Below, one piece after another: positions 1-9,300 of a stretch of DNA of 60,156 bases (positions are counted from its first letter, which is position 1; every line of letters starts with the position of its first letter). Position numbers and translations under genes: made by a program. This stretch comes from CAYSDH01 sp964429805 (GTDB taxonomy: Bacteria; Bacteroidota; Bacteroidia; Flavobacteriales_D; JABDKJ01), in the NCBI GenBank assembly GCA_964429805.1, contig CAYSDH010000012.1, positions 1 to 60,156 of the forward strand, written 5' to 3'. A model generated the notes under the pieces. That model was not told the origin of the DNA. It did not search any database and saw nothing but the letters and a program-made list of their open reading frames with translations.

Positions 1-264
1 AGGCAAACAAGAATATTGCACTTTACCTATGCTTAGTGTAGAGGCATCGTTACTCGTCACTTTCTGAATGAGGTCTAAAGCCTTAGGCCCAGAGATAATA
101 AACTCACCCATGTGCGAGACGTCAAAAACACCCACACCGGTGCGCACAGCATTATGCTCTTCTCTAAGTCCTTCATACTGCAAAGGCATAGAGTAGCCGG
201 CAAAGGGAACCATTTTTGCCCCCAGGTCTGGATGAAGATGGCTCAGTGCCGTTTCCTTAATCAT
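1..264 (-). CDS. gcvT: Aminomethyltransferase GcvT (glycine cleavage T protein), N-terminal part
   Basis: Only the first 88 codons are in the window; the gene continues past base 1. The reverse-strand translation starts MIKETALSHLHPDLGAKMVP and continues with FAGYSMPLQYEGLREEHNAV and a VFDVSHMGEF block, then VTSNDAS and GKVQYSCL. This is the classic GcvT N-terminus. The T protein transfers the methylene carbon of the aminomethyl intermediate to tetrahydrofolate in glycine cleavage. I chose the ATG whose codon is 262-264 because it matches the usual family start and has a purine-rich GGAAGAA just upstream; an ATG four codons earlier (codon 274-276) is the alternative. The gene is divergent from the polysaccharide gene at 313. 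Confidence 0.93.
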   Translation of the reverse strand, partial: MIKETALSHLHPDLGAKMVPFAGYSMPLQYEGLREEHNAVRTGVGVFDVSHMGEFIISGPKALDLIQKVTSNDASTLSIGKVQYSCLP

Positions 265-312
265 AGTTTCTTCCATAAGGGCCAAAGATACTTAAGCTTG
301 AGACAAAAAAGG

Positions 313-2223
313 ATGGTCAATAGGCTAAAGACTATATTTGAATCCCTTAATAAAATGAAGGCATTTCCAGACCGCATAGCACCCAGATGGTTCATCATGT
401 TTCTTGATGTACTCATTGTAATCACCTCCTTGTTTATCGCTTTTCAATTGAGATTTGAATTTGAGGTGCCGCAAATCGAGATTGACATTCTAAAAAAGAC
501 TTTTCCGTTTTTCATTGCCATCAGAGTAGGTATGCTCTTGATTATGAAAATTTATGCAGGAATAATACGCTACACAGGAACAGAGGATGCTGTCAGAATA
601 ATCAAAACAACACTAATTGGCACAGTCATTATCGTGGTGGCTGGTATGCTTTGGAACAAGCTGGCGGGTGGCAATTTCATCTTGCCCACAACCATTGTAA
701 TCTTAGAATTAATCTTGACTTCGTTTCTGATGATTTTGTACCGAGTGGGTGTGAAACTCGTCTATCTGGAGGCTAGTAATCCGAGGAGAAACAAGTCAAA
801 CGTGTTGATCTATGGTGCTGGAGAGGCGGGCATTATTACCAAAAGAACACTGGATAGAGATGCTGCTACAAAGTATGAGGTAATTGCATTTATAGATGAC
901 GACAGTTCTAAAGTGGGTAAGAAACTGGAGGGCTCGCCAATCTATCATCGAAGCAAGTTGGCATCACTGCTGGAAAAAAATGAAATCACCGAACTCATAG
1001 TCTCGATGATGAATCCAGAAAAACAGAGTAAGCAAGAAGTGCTTGACATCTGTTTGAATAAAGGAGTCAGAGTGATGGACGTGCCACCGGTGCGAAGTTG
1101 GATCAATGGCGAATTGAGCTTAAATCAACTAAGACCAGTGAAAATTGAAGACCTCTTGGAGCGTGACATCATACAACTCGATGAATCTTCTATTCGAGAA
1201 AAAGTGAGCAACAAGACCATACTCATCACAGGAGCTGCTGGATCCATAGGCTCTGAGTTGGTGCGTCAAGTTGTGGGTTATGAGCCAAAACGAGTGATTT
1301 TACTCGAACAGGCCGAATCTCCGCTCTATGAATTCTCTATAGAAATGGAGAAAAAATTTGATGCCAGTAAAATGGAAATTATACTGGGCGATGTCAGAAA
1401 TCTGGACAGGATGCGAAAGCTCTTTCATGAACTAAAACCAGACATGGTTTTTCATGCTGCCGCCTACAAGCATGTCCCCTTAGTTGAAGACAATCCGAGT
1501 GAAGGTGTGCTGACAAATGTGCAAGGCACCAAGGTTATTGCTGACCTATCAGTAGAGCATGGTGTGCGGACCTTTGTGCTTATCTCTACAGACAAGGCCG
1601 TGAATCCAACTAATGTCATGGGCGCATCAAAGAGAGTGGCGGAGATGTACATCCAAGCGCTAGACTCTGCATCAAAAACAGAGTTTATCACTACTCGATT
1701 TGGAAACGTACTAGGGTCTAACGGGTCAGTCATACCGCTCTTTAAAAAACAAATTGAAGCAGGCGGCCCTATTACGGTGACGCATGAAAAAATTAATCGT
1801 TTTTTTATGACCATACCAGAGGCTTGTCAACTTGTCTTAGAGGCTTCTGCCATGGGTAAGGGTGGCGAGATTTTCGTGTTTGACATGGGTAAGGCGGTGC
1901 GTATAATAGATCTGGCAAAAAAGATGATTACCCTCAGTGGCCTTGAAGAAGGCAAGGACATTGAGATTAAAATAACTGGGCTTCGCCCTGGAGAAAAGCT
2001 CTTTGAAGAGGTACTGGCTGATGAAGAAAACACCAAGCCCACGCATCACAAGAAAATTCTGATTGCTGATACGCGCCAAGTCAAACTAGACTATATACAG
2101 ACTGAGATAGACAACTTGCTCCATGCCTTTACTGAGCAGAATAATGATGCCATGGTCAAGAAACTAAAGCAAATCGTACCAGAATACAGAAGTGAGAATT
2201 CTATCTTTGAAAAGCTCGACTGA
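313..2223 (+). CDS. Membrane-bound nucleotide-sugar 4,6-dehydratase/epimerase, FlaA1/CapD/WbpM type
   Basis: This 636-residue protein probably makes the first modified nucleotide sugar for a surface polysaccharide (family activity: UDP-GlcNAc 4,6-dehydration). Four hydrophobic segments occupy about residues 26-145. A first Rossmann domain (GAGEAG near 168-173) follows, then the SDR catalytic domain with TGAAGSIGSE near 306-315, HAAAYKHVP, and the WbpM-type STDKAVNPTNVMGASKR segment. Length fits the family. The reading frame is open back to 112, but those extra 67 residues overlap gcvT on the other strand and lack family character, so I start at ATG 313 after AAAAAAGG; ATG 355 is also possible. 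Substrate specificity cannot be read from sequence. A thioesterase follows after 6 bases. Confidence 0.92.
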   Translation: MVNRLKTIFESLNKMKAFPDRIAPRWFIMFLDVLIVITSLFIAFQLRFEFEVPQIEIDILKKTFPFFIAIRVGMLLIMKIYAGIIRYTGTEDAVRIIKTTLIGTVIIVVAGMLWNKLAGGNFILPTTIVILELILTSFLMILYRVGVKLVYLEASNPRRNKSNVLIYGAGEAGIITKRTLDRDAATKYEVIAFIDDDSSKVGKKLEGSPIYHRSKLASLLEKNEITELIVSMMNPEKQSKQEVLDICLNKGVRVMDVPPVRSWINGELSLNQLRPVKIEDLLERDIIQLDESSIREKVSNKTILITGAAGSIGSELVRQVVGYEPKRVILLEQAESPLYEFSIEMEKKFDASKMEIILGDVRNLDRMRKLFHELKPDMVFHAAAYKHVPLVEDNPSEGVLTNVQGTKVIADLSVEHGVRTFVLISTDKAVNPTNVMGASKRVAEMYIQALDSASKTEFITTRFGNVLGSNGSVIPLFKKQIEAGGPITVTHEKINRFFMTIPEACQLVLEASAMGKGGEIFVFDMGKAVRIIDLAKKMITLSGLEEGKDIEIKITGLRPGEKLFEEVLADEENTKPTHHKKILIADTRQVKLDYIQTEIDNLLHAFTEQNNDAMVKKLKQIVPEYRSENSIFEKLD

Positions 2224-2229
2224 GAAGTA

Positions 2230-2625
2230 ATGAAATCAATCATCAAGATCAACATCCGCTTTGCCGACATCGATGCAATGGGGCATGTCAACAATTCTAT
2301 CTACCTGAATTACTTTGAGCAAGGGCGCATGGATTTTTTTGACAAACTGCTGGGTAGTGAATGGGATTGGAACAAAGATGGTACAGTCGTAGCGCGAAAC
2401 GAAATAGACTATCTGCATCCCGCATTTCTACATGATGAGTTGGAGCTGACTACGGAGTGTACCCATGTTGGGTCAAAAAGCATGGTGCTCACTTACGAAA
2501 TCCACTCTACAAAAAAGGGCACTAAGGCACTCTGCGCCAAAGGCAAGTCAATTCTTGTAGCCTTTAACTATCATGAACAACAGTCTCAAACCATTCCTGA
2601 AGAGTGGCGTAAAAAGCTCACATAG
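2230..2625 (+). CDS. Acyl-CoA thioesterase, YbgC/4-hydroxybenzoyl-CoA thioesterase hotdog family
   Basis: 131 residues, the normal length for a single hotdog domain. The N-terminus has the family motif FADIDAMGHVNNSIYLNYFEQ, with the catalytic Asp before GHVNN and the Y..YFEQGR helix that follows. Such enzymes hydrolyse acyl-CoA or acyl-ACP thioesters; which acyl group is used here is unknown. It starts 6 bases after the FlaA1-like gene and is probably co-transcribed with it, although a functional link is not obvious. It is presumably cytosolic, as no signal peptide is visible. Confidence 0.9.
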   Translation: MKSIIKINIRFADIDAMGHVNNSIYLNYFEQGRMDFFDKLLGSEWDWNKDGTVVARNEIDYLHPAFLHDELELTTECTHVGSKSMVLTYEIHSTKKGTKALCAKGKSILVAFNYHEQQSQTIPEEWRKKLT

Positions 2626-2720
2626 ACTCCGCATGACACGGCATCTTTTCATCTTCCTTTTTACACAGCATTCTGTTTGAAATAAGGGAGTATTGCTCCT
2701 ACGCTGGCCTCCTTTGACAA

Positions 2721-2728
2721 TAGCTTTG
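2721..2728 (+). promoter_or_regulatory. Bacteroidota -7 promoter box TAGCTTTG
   Basis: Exact match to the TAnnTTTG box used by the Bacteroidota primary sigma factor, 26 bases before the ATG at 2755. No well-spaced -33 TTTG is evident. An AGGAG-like ribosome site sits directly before the ATG. Confidence 0.5.
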
Positions 2729-2754
2729 TTAGAAGTCAAAAAGAGGTTAGGAGC

Positions 2755-4278
2755 ATGGTCAAGTCCGTATTAGTAAGTATTCAATTTCTAGGCGTATTGC
2801 TTCTCAGCACGTACAATCCGAAAGATGTCAAAGTGCATCACACGGCTCCACTTTTTGCAATGCTTGATGAAGAGGTTGAAGTCACGGTCTATTTTGAAAA
2901 AGGAAAAGTTGACGGCTTTGCCAAGTATCAAATCAACGTGCCTGACGGTATGACCGTTACTCCAGGTGAGATACAAGGGGCATCATTTACATTTAAAGAA
3001 GGTGAGGCGAAATTTATTTGGATGGCGCTTCCTGAAGAATCTGATTTTGAAATCACGTATACATTGAAAATTGAAAACCAATGCAAGGTTGGTAACAATG
3101 ACATAGAGCAGTGGTTTTCATATCTCGAAAAGAATGAACGTAAAACCACTGTGCTTCCTCTTCATGTCATGGAAGTGGCAGGCGAGGATGTATCAAACTC
3201 AGAAGTGAGTGATGGGTTAGCAAACGGAAAAAGGACGGTCACTCAATTGGCCGAAGACCATTACAAAGTTGAAATAGCCCTCTACAAGGATGGCATCAAA
3301 GGATTTGCAAAACTTCAGGAGACGCTACCTGCGGGAATGAGAGCGGAGGCACTAAACAAAGCCAATGGTGTATTTACTCAGCTTGAGAACAAAGTTAAAA
3401 TAGTGTGGTTCAGCATTCCAGAAGAAGAAAACTTGAGTATCGTATATGAACTGTTTGCTGATGCGCCAATGGCTGAGCAGCTTGACATTATGGGTGAGTT
3501 CACTTTCTTAAAAGAGAATGAAACTAAAACTGTAACACTTGAGCAAGTATCATTTAAAGGATTGGACCTTGCTGAAAACAGCACAGAGGACTCAACTGAA
3601 GTAGTAGACAACACGATTGACAACATTACTGACGAAGTGGAAAACGCAGTAGATGACAGCACTGACACAGTTACTGACCCTATTGACGAGACGGTGAACA
3701 ACACCATTGATACTGGTGCAGAAGAAGTAGACAATGTCGATGAGACTATCTCTGACACCACTGACAATCAAGTTGATGAGACGATAGACAATACCATTGA
3801 CCAGACTCAAGAGACTGTAGACAATACCACTGACGAAGTGGTAGACAACTCAAGCGATGAGACTCAAGAAACGATTGACAACACAGAATCAACTACAGAC
3901 GAGACCACTGACAACAGCAGTGCGAACAATCAAACTGACGAAGTGGTGATAGATAATCTAGGCGATTTGACTGATGTGCCTAACCCTGACAATGGCGTTT
4001 CTTACCGAGTACAAATAGTAGCAGGTAAAAACGTTGTAGATGAAGTCTACTTCAAAAAAAGACACAAATTTGTACAACCTTTTGATATTGAGAACCATAT
4101 GGGCTGGATAAAGTACACTACGGGCACTTATGATGCCTATAAAGAGGCCCGCGATTCAAGGGTATATATCAATAACAATTATAACTTTGACGGGCCCTTC
4201 GTCACCGCTTATAATGATGGCGTGAGGATTACAGTGCAAGAAGCACTGATGATAACACGTCAACAATGGTATCAGTAG
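2755..4278 (+). CDS. Secreted or surface protein: two tandem beta domains, acidic linker, SPOR-like C-terminus
   Basis: 507 residues, function not recognised. A hydrophobic N-terminus (residues 4-19) could be a signal or anchor. Residues about 38-137 and 168-268 are two copies of one domain: both carry GFAK.Q, a P.GM turn, a G..FT block, an I/VWM/F..(L/I)PEE strand and a late F.FL/SYLEKNE..T segment. Residues 272-402 are a low-complexity acidic linker built of DNT/DET/TID steps. Residues 415-490 look like a SPOR-type domain (YRVQIVAGK... then GWIKYTTGTYDAYKEA) ending in a PFVTAYNDGVRI motif shared with the next protein. SPOR domains bind denuded peptidoglycan glycans in characterised cases. 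The next gene overlaps it by 13 bases, so the two are very likely made together. Confidence 0.75.
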   Translation: MVKSVLVSIQFLGVLLLSTYNPKDVKVHHTAPLFAMLDEEVEVTVYFEKGKVDGFAKYQINVPDGMTVTPGEIQGASFTFKEGEAKFIWMALPEESDFEITYTLKIENQCKVGNNDIEQWFSYLEKNERKTTVLPLHVMEVAGEDVSNSEVSDGLANGKRTVTQLAEDHYKVEIALYKDGIKGFAKLQETLPAGMRAEALNKANGVFTQLENKVKIVWFSIPEEENLSIVYELFADAPMAEQLDIMGEFTFLKENETKTVTLEQVSFKGLDLAENSTEDSTEVVDNTIDNITDEVENAVDDSTDTVTDPIDETVNNTIDTGAEEVDNVDETISDTTDNQVDETIDNTIDQTQETVDNTTDEVVDNSSDETQETIDNTESTTDETTDNSSANNQTDEVVIDNLGDLTDVPNPDNGVSYRVQIVAGKNVVDEVYFKKRHKFVQPFDIENHMGWIKYTTGTYDAYKEARDSRVYINNNYNFDGPFVTAYNDGVRITVQEALMITRQQWYQ

Positions 4279-6311
4279 TAAAATCTAGTTCTCCAGCATT
4301 TATTTTAATTGCGCTCATGACTTTGTTTGTGAGTCGCGGACTTGCACAAGAAGAGAACACGTTTAGCCCGTTTATAGGTCTTGGAATTGGTAGTCTCACT
4401 TTTTACGGTGACGTAGGAACAAATCACGGTGACTATCACCCCACTGTGAGTAATGTAGGTTACCAGCTCAAACTGTCTAATCAGATTAACGACAACTTTG
4501 ATTTGTCTTTCGAAGCGCTATTTGGTCAACTGACCGTCAATGAGCGCGGACTAAACAGAAACCTGAATTTCAATAGCGAGATTCGCAACGGTGGGATACA
4601 CCTCGGTTACAACTTCGGTCACTTTCTGCCCGAAAACAGGACTATTACTCCTGTGCTGAATATAGGAATCACCGGCTTTGAGTTTTTGTCGAAAAGCGAC
4701 TTGCTTGATGCGGAAGGTAGACGCTACCACTACTGGAATGATGGAACTATCAGAGACATACCACAAGAAGACCCTAATTCTAGCGCAGCCGTTTTATTGG
4801 ACCGAGATTATTCTTACGAGTCTGACCTGCGTGAGTTAAACCTTGATGACATTGGAGATTATAACGAACGTTCTTTCTCAGTGCCAATTGGGTTGATGGC
4901 ACAGGTCAAGATTACACGGCATTTTAAATTTGAGTTTGGAAGCAGACTGTATTTCACTGGCTCTGACTTGATAGACAACATTACTGATGAGAGTATCGGA
5001 GATAGAGCCGGCAACTCTTCAAATGACAATTTTCTATACACCAGTTTCGGACTTAATTACGGACTACATAGAAAAGTAGAGTCTTATGACAGTGACATCA
5101 TTGACGCAGAGTTCTTGGCCGGAGTAACTGACAAAGCAGACGAAGATGGAGATGGTGTCATAGACATGGTAGACCAGTGCCCACGTACCCCTGCAGATGT
5201 GAAAGTTAAAAAGAATGGTTGCCCTGTAGATGGTGACAATGATGGTGTACCAGATTATCTGGACCAAGAATTAAACACCGTGAAAGGAGCAGTTGTGAAT
5301 GCCGAGGGTGTCACAATGAGTGACGAGTTCTTTGAGAACAGACACAGCGATTTCATTAACGGTAATGCAGTGAATGTGGTAGAAGAAACTGTGGAGTCTG
5401 CCGCTGTACCAGTGCCGGTGTTTACTCCCAGAGTCGGGAAGAAATACATGGTACAAGTAGGTGATGTGCAAGAGAACATTAGTAAAGAGATGGCCAACAG
5501 CCTGCTCAGTATGCCAGATGTGCAAACCATTGAGCAAGGCAGTACTACTTTATATATGGTCGGAGACTACTCTAATCTTCCAGATGCTGTGAAGCGAAAG
5601 CTGTCTCTAGAATCAGAAGGAATTTCGGGGTCAGTAGTGCGTTCTGAAAACGGACAAGTGGTTGACGTGAGTGATGAGGCCGCTGTTCTTAACTCTGGTG
5701 TATCTGGAACCAGTATGAGCACAGACAACGGGACACTTTGGAGAGTTCAAATTGGCGCATTCAACAAAAAAATGCCCTCTACCCTTTTCAGCTCAATGGA
5801 TGACATCATAGTAATAGAAGGGCAAGATGGCCTTGTGCGATACTTCTCTGGTGTATATGATAATGAGCAGGATGCCAATGAGTATAAAGACATTCTAAAA
5901 AACAGCGGATTTAACGATGCATTTTTGGCTGCCTTTGAAAACGGCACTAAGAAACCAGTACAAGCTGCAGTAGACTCAGCTACTGGAGTCAATAGCTACG
6001 AGGAGCTATGGTCGCGCACCACGCCAGATGGTTTTGATGAGGCTAAAGTGACCTACAAGATTAAGTTGGCAGAGTCTGATGGATACCTTGATCCAGAGAA
6101 ACTAATTCAGTTTCTGGAGCTTGGAAGTGTTGAGCAAAAGAAAGATAGAGGCCGCACCTACTATTTGATTGGAAAATTTGACTCAATGGCTGAAGGAAAA
6201 AGCTCGTTGTCAGATTACCACAACGCAGGCTTGTCTGAAGCCGAAGTAGTTGGTGAGTTTAATGGCAAGGTGCTCAGTGAGAGTGACATTCAAGAAATGC
6301 TTAAAAACTAA
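4266..6311 (+). CDS. Outer-membrane beta-barrel protein with thrombospondin type 3 repeats and three SPOR-like repeats
   Basis: 681 residues. A signal peptide ends near AQ at 27-28. Residues about 30-270 look like an outer-membrane beta-barrel (alternating short strands, many Gly/Asn/Tyr). Residues 290-334 are calcium-binding TSP3-type repeats (DEDGDGVIDMVDQCP, then DGDNDGVPDYLDQ), which normally join a barrel to an OmpA peptidoglycan domain. Here no OmpA domain follows. Instead there are three SPOR-like units at about 393-463, 491-560 and 596-666; the clearest begins WRVQIGAF and contains VRYFSGVYDNEQDA. A barrel anchored to peptidoglycan through SPOR modules is my inference. It overlaps the 2755 gene by 13 bases and ends at a terminator. 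Confidence 0.75.
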   Translation: MVSVVKSSSPAFILIALMTLFVSRGLAQEENTFSPFIGLGIGSLTFYGDVGTNHGDYHPTVSNVGYQLKLSNQINDNFDLSFEALFGQLTVNERGLNRNLNFNSEIRNGGIHLGYNFGHFLPENRTITPVLNIGITGFEFLSKSDLLDAEGRRYHYWNDGTIRDIPQEDPNSSAAVLLDRDYSYESDLRELNLDDIGDYNERSFSVPIGLMAQVKITRHFKFEFGSRLYFTGSDLIDNITDESIGDRAGNSSNDNFLYTSFGLNYGLHRKVESYDSDIIDAEFLAGVTDKADEDGDGVIDMVDQCPRTPADVKVKKNGCPVDGDNDGVPDYLDQELNTVKGAVVNAEGVTMSDEFFENRHSDFINGNAVNVVEETVESAAVPVPVFTPRVGKKYMVQVGDVQENISKEMANSLLSMPDVQTIEQGSTTLYMVGDYSNLPDAVKRKLSLESEGISGSVVRSENGQVVDVSDEAAVLNSGVSGTSMSTDNGTLWRVQIGAFNKKMPSTLFSSMDDIIVIEGQDGLVRYFSGVYDNEQDANEYKDILKNSGFNDAFLAAFENGTKKPVQAAVDSATGVNSYEELWSRTTPDGFDEAKVTYKIKLAESDGYLDPEKLIQFLELGSVEQKKDRGRTYYLIGKFDSMAEGKSSLSDYHNAGLSEAEVVGEFNGKVLSESDIQEMLKN

Positions 6312-6340
6312 AAAAGGGAGCCTTACAGGCTCCCTTTTAT
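6312..6340. terminator. Bidirectional intrinsic terminator
   Basis: GGGAGCC, a TTACA loop and GGCTCCC form a 7-pair stem with A-run before and T-run after. It lies between the convergent genes ending at 6311 and 6361 and can serve both. Confidence 0.85.
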
Positions 6341-6360
6341 CTCAACTGCTCAACGCAGAT

Positions 6361-9300
6361 CTATTTCAATAGCTTCTTTACGGTCTTTTTACCCGTTTTC
6401 TTTTCGTACACCTCAACCAAGATTACACCTTGCACAGAGTGAAGTGGCATTCTGATTTCAGACTCTAGGAACTGATTCGTAGACTGATCAATAACCTGAC
6501 CAAGTCCGTTGTAGACTCTGATATCTACATCCTTACCTTCAGTCGAACCGTTTACGATAACAAGTTCATCATTGGCAATGGCAATGTTCATCACATCCTC
6601 AAGTTCGCTTGACTTCATGATTGGCTTAATCACTAGATAGAATCTCTCGTAGTAGTCTCCATCATCTAACAAGAACTGCACTCTGTCATCTAGACTAAAT
6701 GGATGATAGATATGTGTCTCCATGTCATATATAGACAGTGATACTGGGAATGGGAATTGCTTTCTGTTTTCTAGCACAAAAGTGTGTACCCCAGAGCTCA
6801 TCACTCTCACTACCATCGGGATTTCATGAATCTGACGTACATCAGGAATCGACATGTCTGACACGTGTATTCCGTCATTTGTAGTCACAGCCAAAGTTGG
6901 TGATGACGCAGACTCAGGCTCATCTTCCATGATATCTAAGAACTCATCAAAATCCCAAGTGGCATCAAGGTCGTGTCTTACAACAACATTGTCTGACCTT
7001 CCATTCTCTGCATAACATGCTATCTGCAGGTCAGCTTCACTCGCAGTATTATCAAGTCCACGTGCCACTACTGACATGATTAAGTAGAATCTATCGTAGT
7101 ACTCTCCTTCGTCTAGCAACAACTCTACAGACTGATTTCTTGACAATGGATACTCTTTGTGATCGAGCATATCATAGATGGAGAGTTCCACTAACAATGG
7201 GAAGTCTTTTCTATTCTCTATCGTAAATTTTGTCGCACCTGTAGTCGGCACTTTCACTGTCAAAGGAATTTCAGTAATTCCTGGAATATCACCTAAGACG
7301 TATAGTCCGAGCGGTAGTTCGTCATTACTCAACATAGCAATAGATGGACTTCCAGCCTCAACATCGTCTTTCAAAATGTCTAAGGATTCATCAAAATCAA
7401 GAGTGGCCACTCTATCGTATCTCGCTATAACGATGTCATCTCTTGAGTTAGAAGCAGTCAACTTCACTACAAGGTCGTTTTCTAACCAATGTGTACCTGC
7501 AATTTTAGTCTGGTCAGAAGATGTAACAACCAAGAAGAATCTACCCTCATGAGTACCTTCATCTAAGGTAAACTGCACCGAGTTGTCATCTGTAATAGCA
7601 TGCGTCTCATCTGTCTCTAAGTCGTAGATTCCGAAGTTGTACCCACCTGGGAATGACTTCATACGCTCAGCCGTAAACCTTGCTAAACCAGTCTCACCGA
7701 CATAGACTTTGAGCGGCACTTCGTACGTTCCATCAAAACCAGGAACCGAGTAAATAGAACACTCTACATCATCCGCACTCATTATGGCCAGTGAAGGCAC
7801 AGTTTCATTTGGACTTGCAAATTCGTAAGCGTCAAAATCTGGATCGTAATGATAGCTTGCCGCTTCATTTAGAGCTAGTGCCGCTTGATCTTTTCTTCCA
7901 TTCGCAGTTTCAACTGTCAAGTAGAAATAGTCCTTTTCGCTGATGTTACTCTTAAAGTCTACAGCTGTATTCTTTTTCGCATTTTCCTTAATTCTTAGCG
8001 TTGGAGAAGCAGCAGTTGCTTGCACCCAGAAAGCTTGAGAAGAAGGTATGAGTGAGCTTCCGCCATTTGTACCTACACCACCGATGTAACTCATGTACTG
8101 CTCGATTACGGGATCCCATACGTATATGGCATCATCAAGATTAGACTTGTCCCATCCTGTCGCTTCATCCCAGTCAATGGTTGATGCATACGGATTGGCC
8201 ACTAAGTTCCACCCGTCATATATCGCCCCACCTGATGTAGAAGTATAGGTCAAGTTGTAATCCATATCACCAGAGATGATATCTCCTTTAACCTTAATCA
8301 TGTTATGACCTGCAGCGATGTATGCTCTTCGTCCTTCACCGTTAGGCACAGACTCTGTAATGTTAGTCACATCTAGTATTCCAATATCCTTATGCCCTGC
8401 TTCAGTCTCGTCATACTTTGTGATATTGACAAAAGGGTAAGCCGGATAATTTGCTCCTGTAAATCCAGTTGTGATGAAATCGTACTTCCACTCGTTTAGC
8501 GTCATACCATCAATTGGGGCAGCAAGTAAATGCCAACCATTAATAGCATCATTTAAGTATCGTTCAATGTGCGTGTCTCCATTAAGAGTTCCGTTTTGTA
8601 CAATTCCGATGCGCCCGGTTCTTGACTCGTCAGAACGAATGACCAAACCATCATTAGTGTTAAGTACACCATTGTCAAGCAAGAGTGTTTCCCACACATA
8701 GATTCGTCCACCAGGGTTGATAGTTGTCGTGGCCCCACTTGTCTTATCAAGTGTTACGTTGTCAAAATTAGTTGAACCGTTGACCAAAGAGTTAGTTGCT
8801 CCTGAAAAGTTAACGACTCCATTACTCGCCATAAAATTACCTCCTGTTGCTTTGTTCCAATCACCCTCTACGAAAGTGGTAAAGCCCATGGCATCAAAAG
8901 AATTTACAAGATCTATTAAACCAGTTACCGTAATGTCAGTATTCAAAGTGGTTGTACCACGAAGATCAAGATTGTGGAATGTCTCATTGTTAGCAAAGTG
9001 AGAAATAGAGCCAGTTCCAAGCATGTGTACTGTTCCTTTTCTTGCGAAGAAGGTTCCGTTTTCATTGACCCAGTCTCCGTGCAAATAGATGTTGTGATGC
9101 GCTCCATCTTTGTGTACATCTAGATTCGCATTTTTGATACGCAAATCGTTTAGTACTGTAATATCTGACGTCAAACGCTTAAATCCGGGTGCACCCATTC
9201 CGTTCAATACCAGATTATAGTAGCCTGAAATTGATGGATAAATCAACTGTGCAAATGAACTTGGGGCTGAATATGTAACCGTGTTACCAGGAATAGACGC

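Noticed and set aside
112..312. N-terminal extension of the FlaA1-like frame to 112
   Set aside because: Overlaps gcvT on the other strand and adds residues with no membrane or family character before the conserved start.
3378..3767. Reverse-strand Ser/Val-rich frame opposite the acidic linker
   Set aside because: Codon mirror of the low-complexity linker; no independent start context or motif.
3560..3960. DNA repeats in the acidic linker as a tandem array or phase-variable tract
   Set aside because: Repeat units are degenerate at DNA level (DNT/DET codons vary) and not an exact simple repeat.
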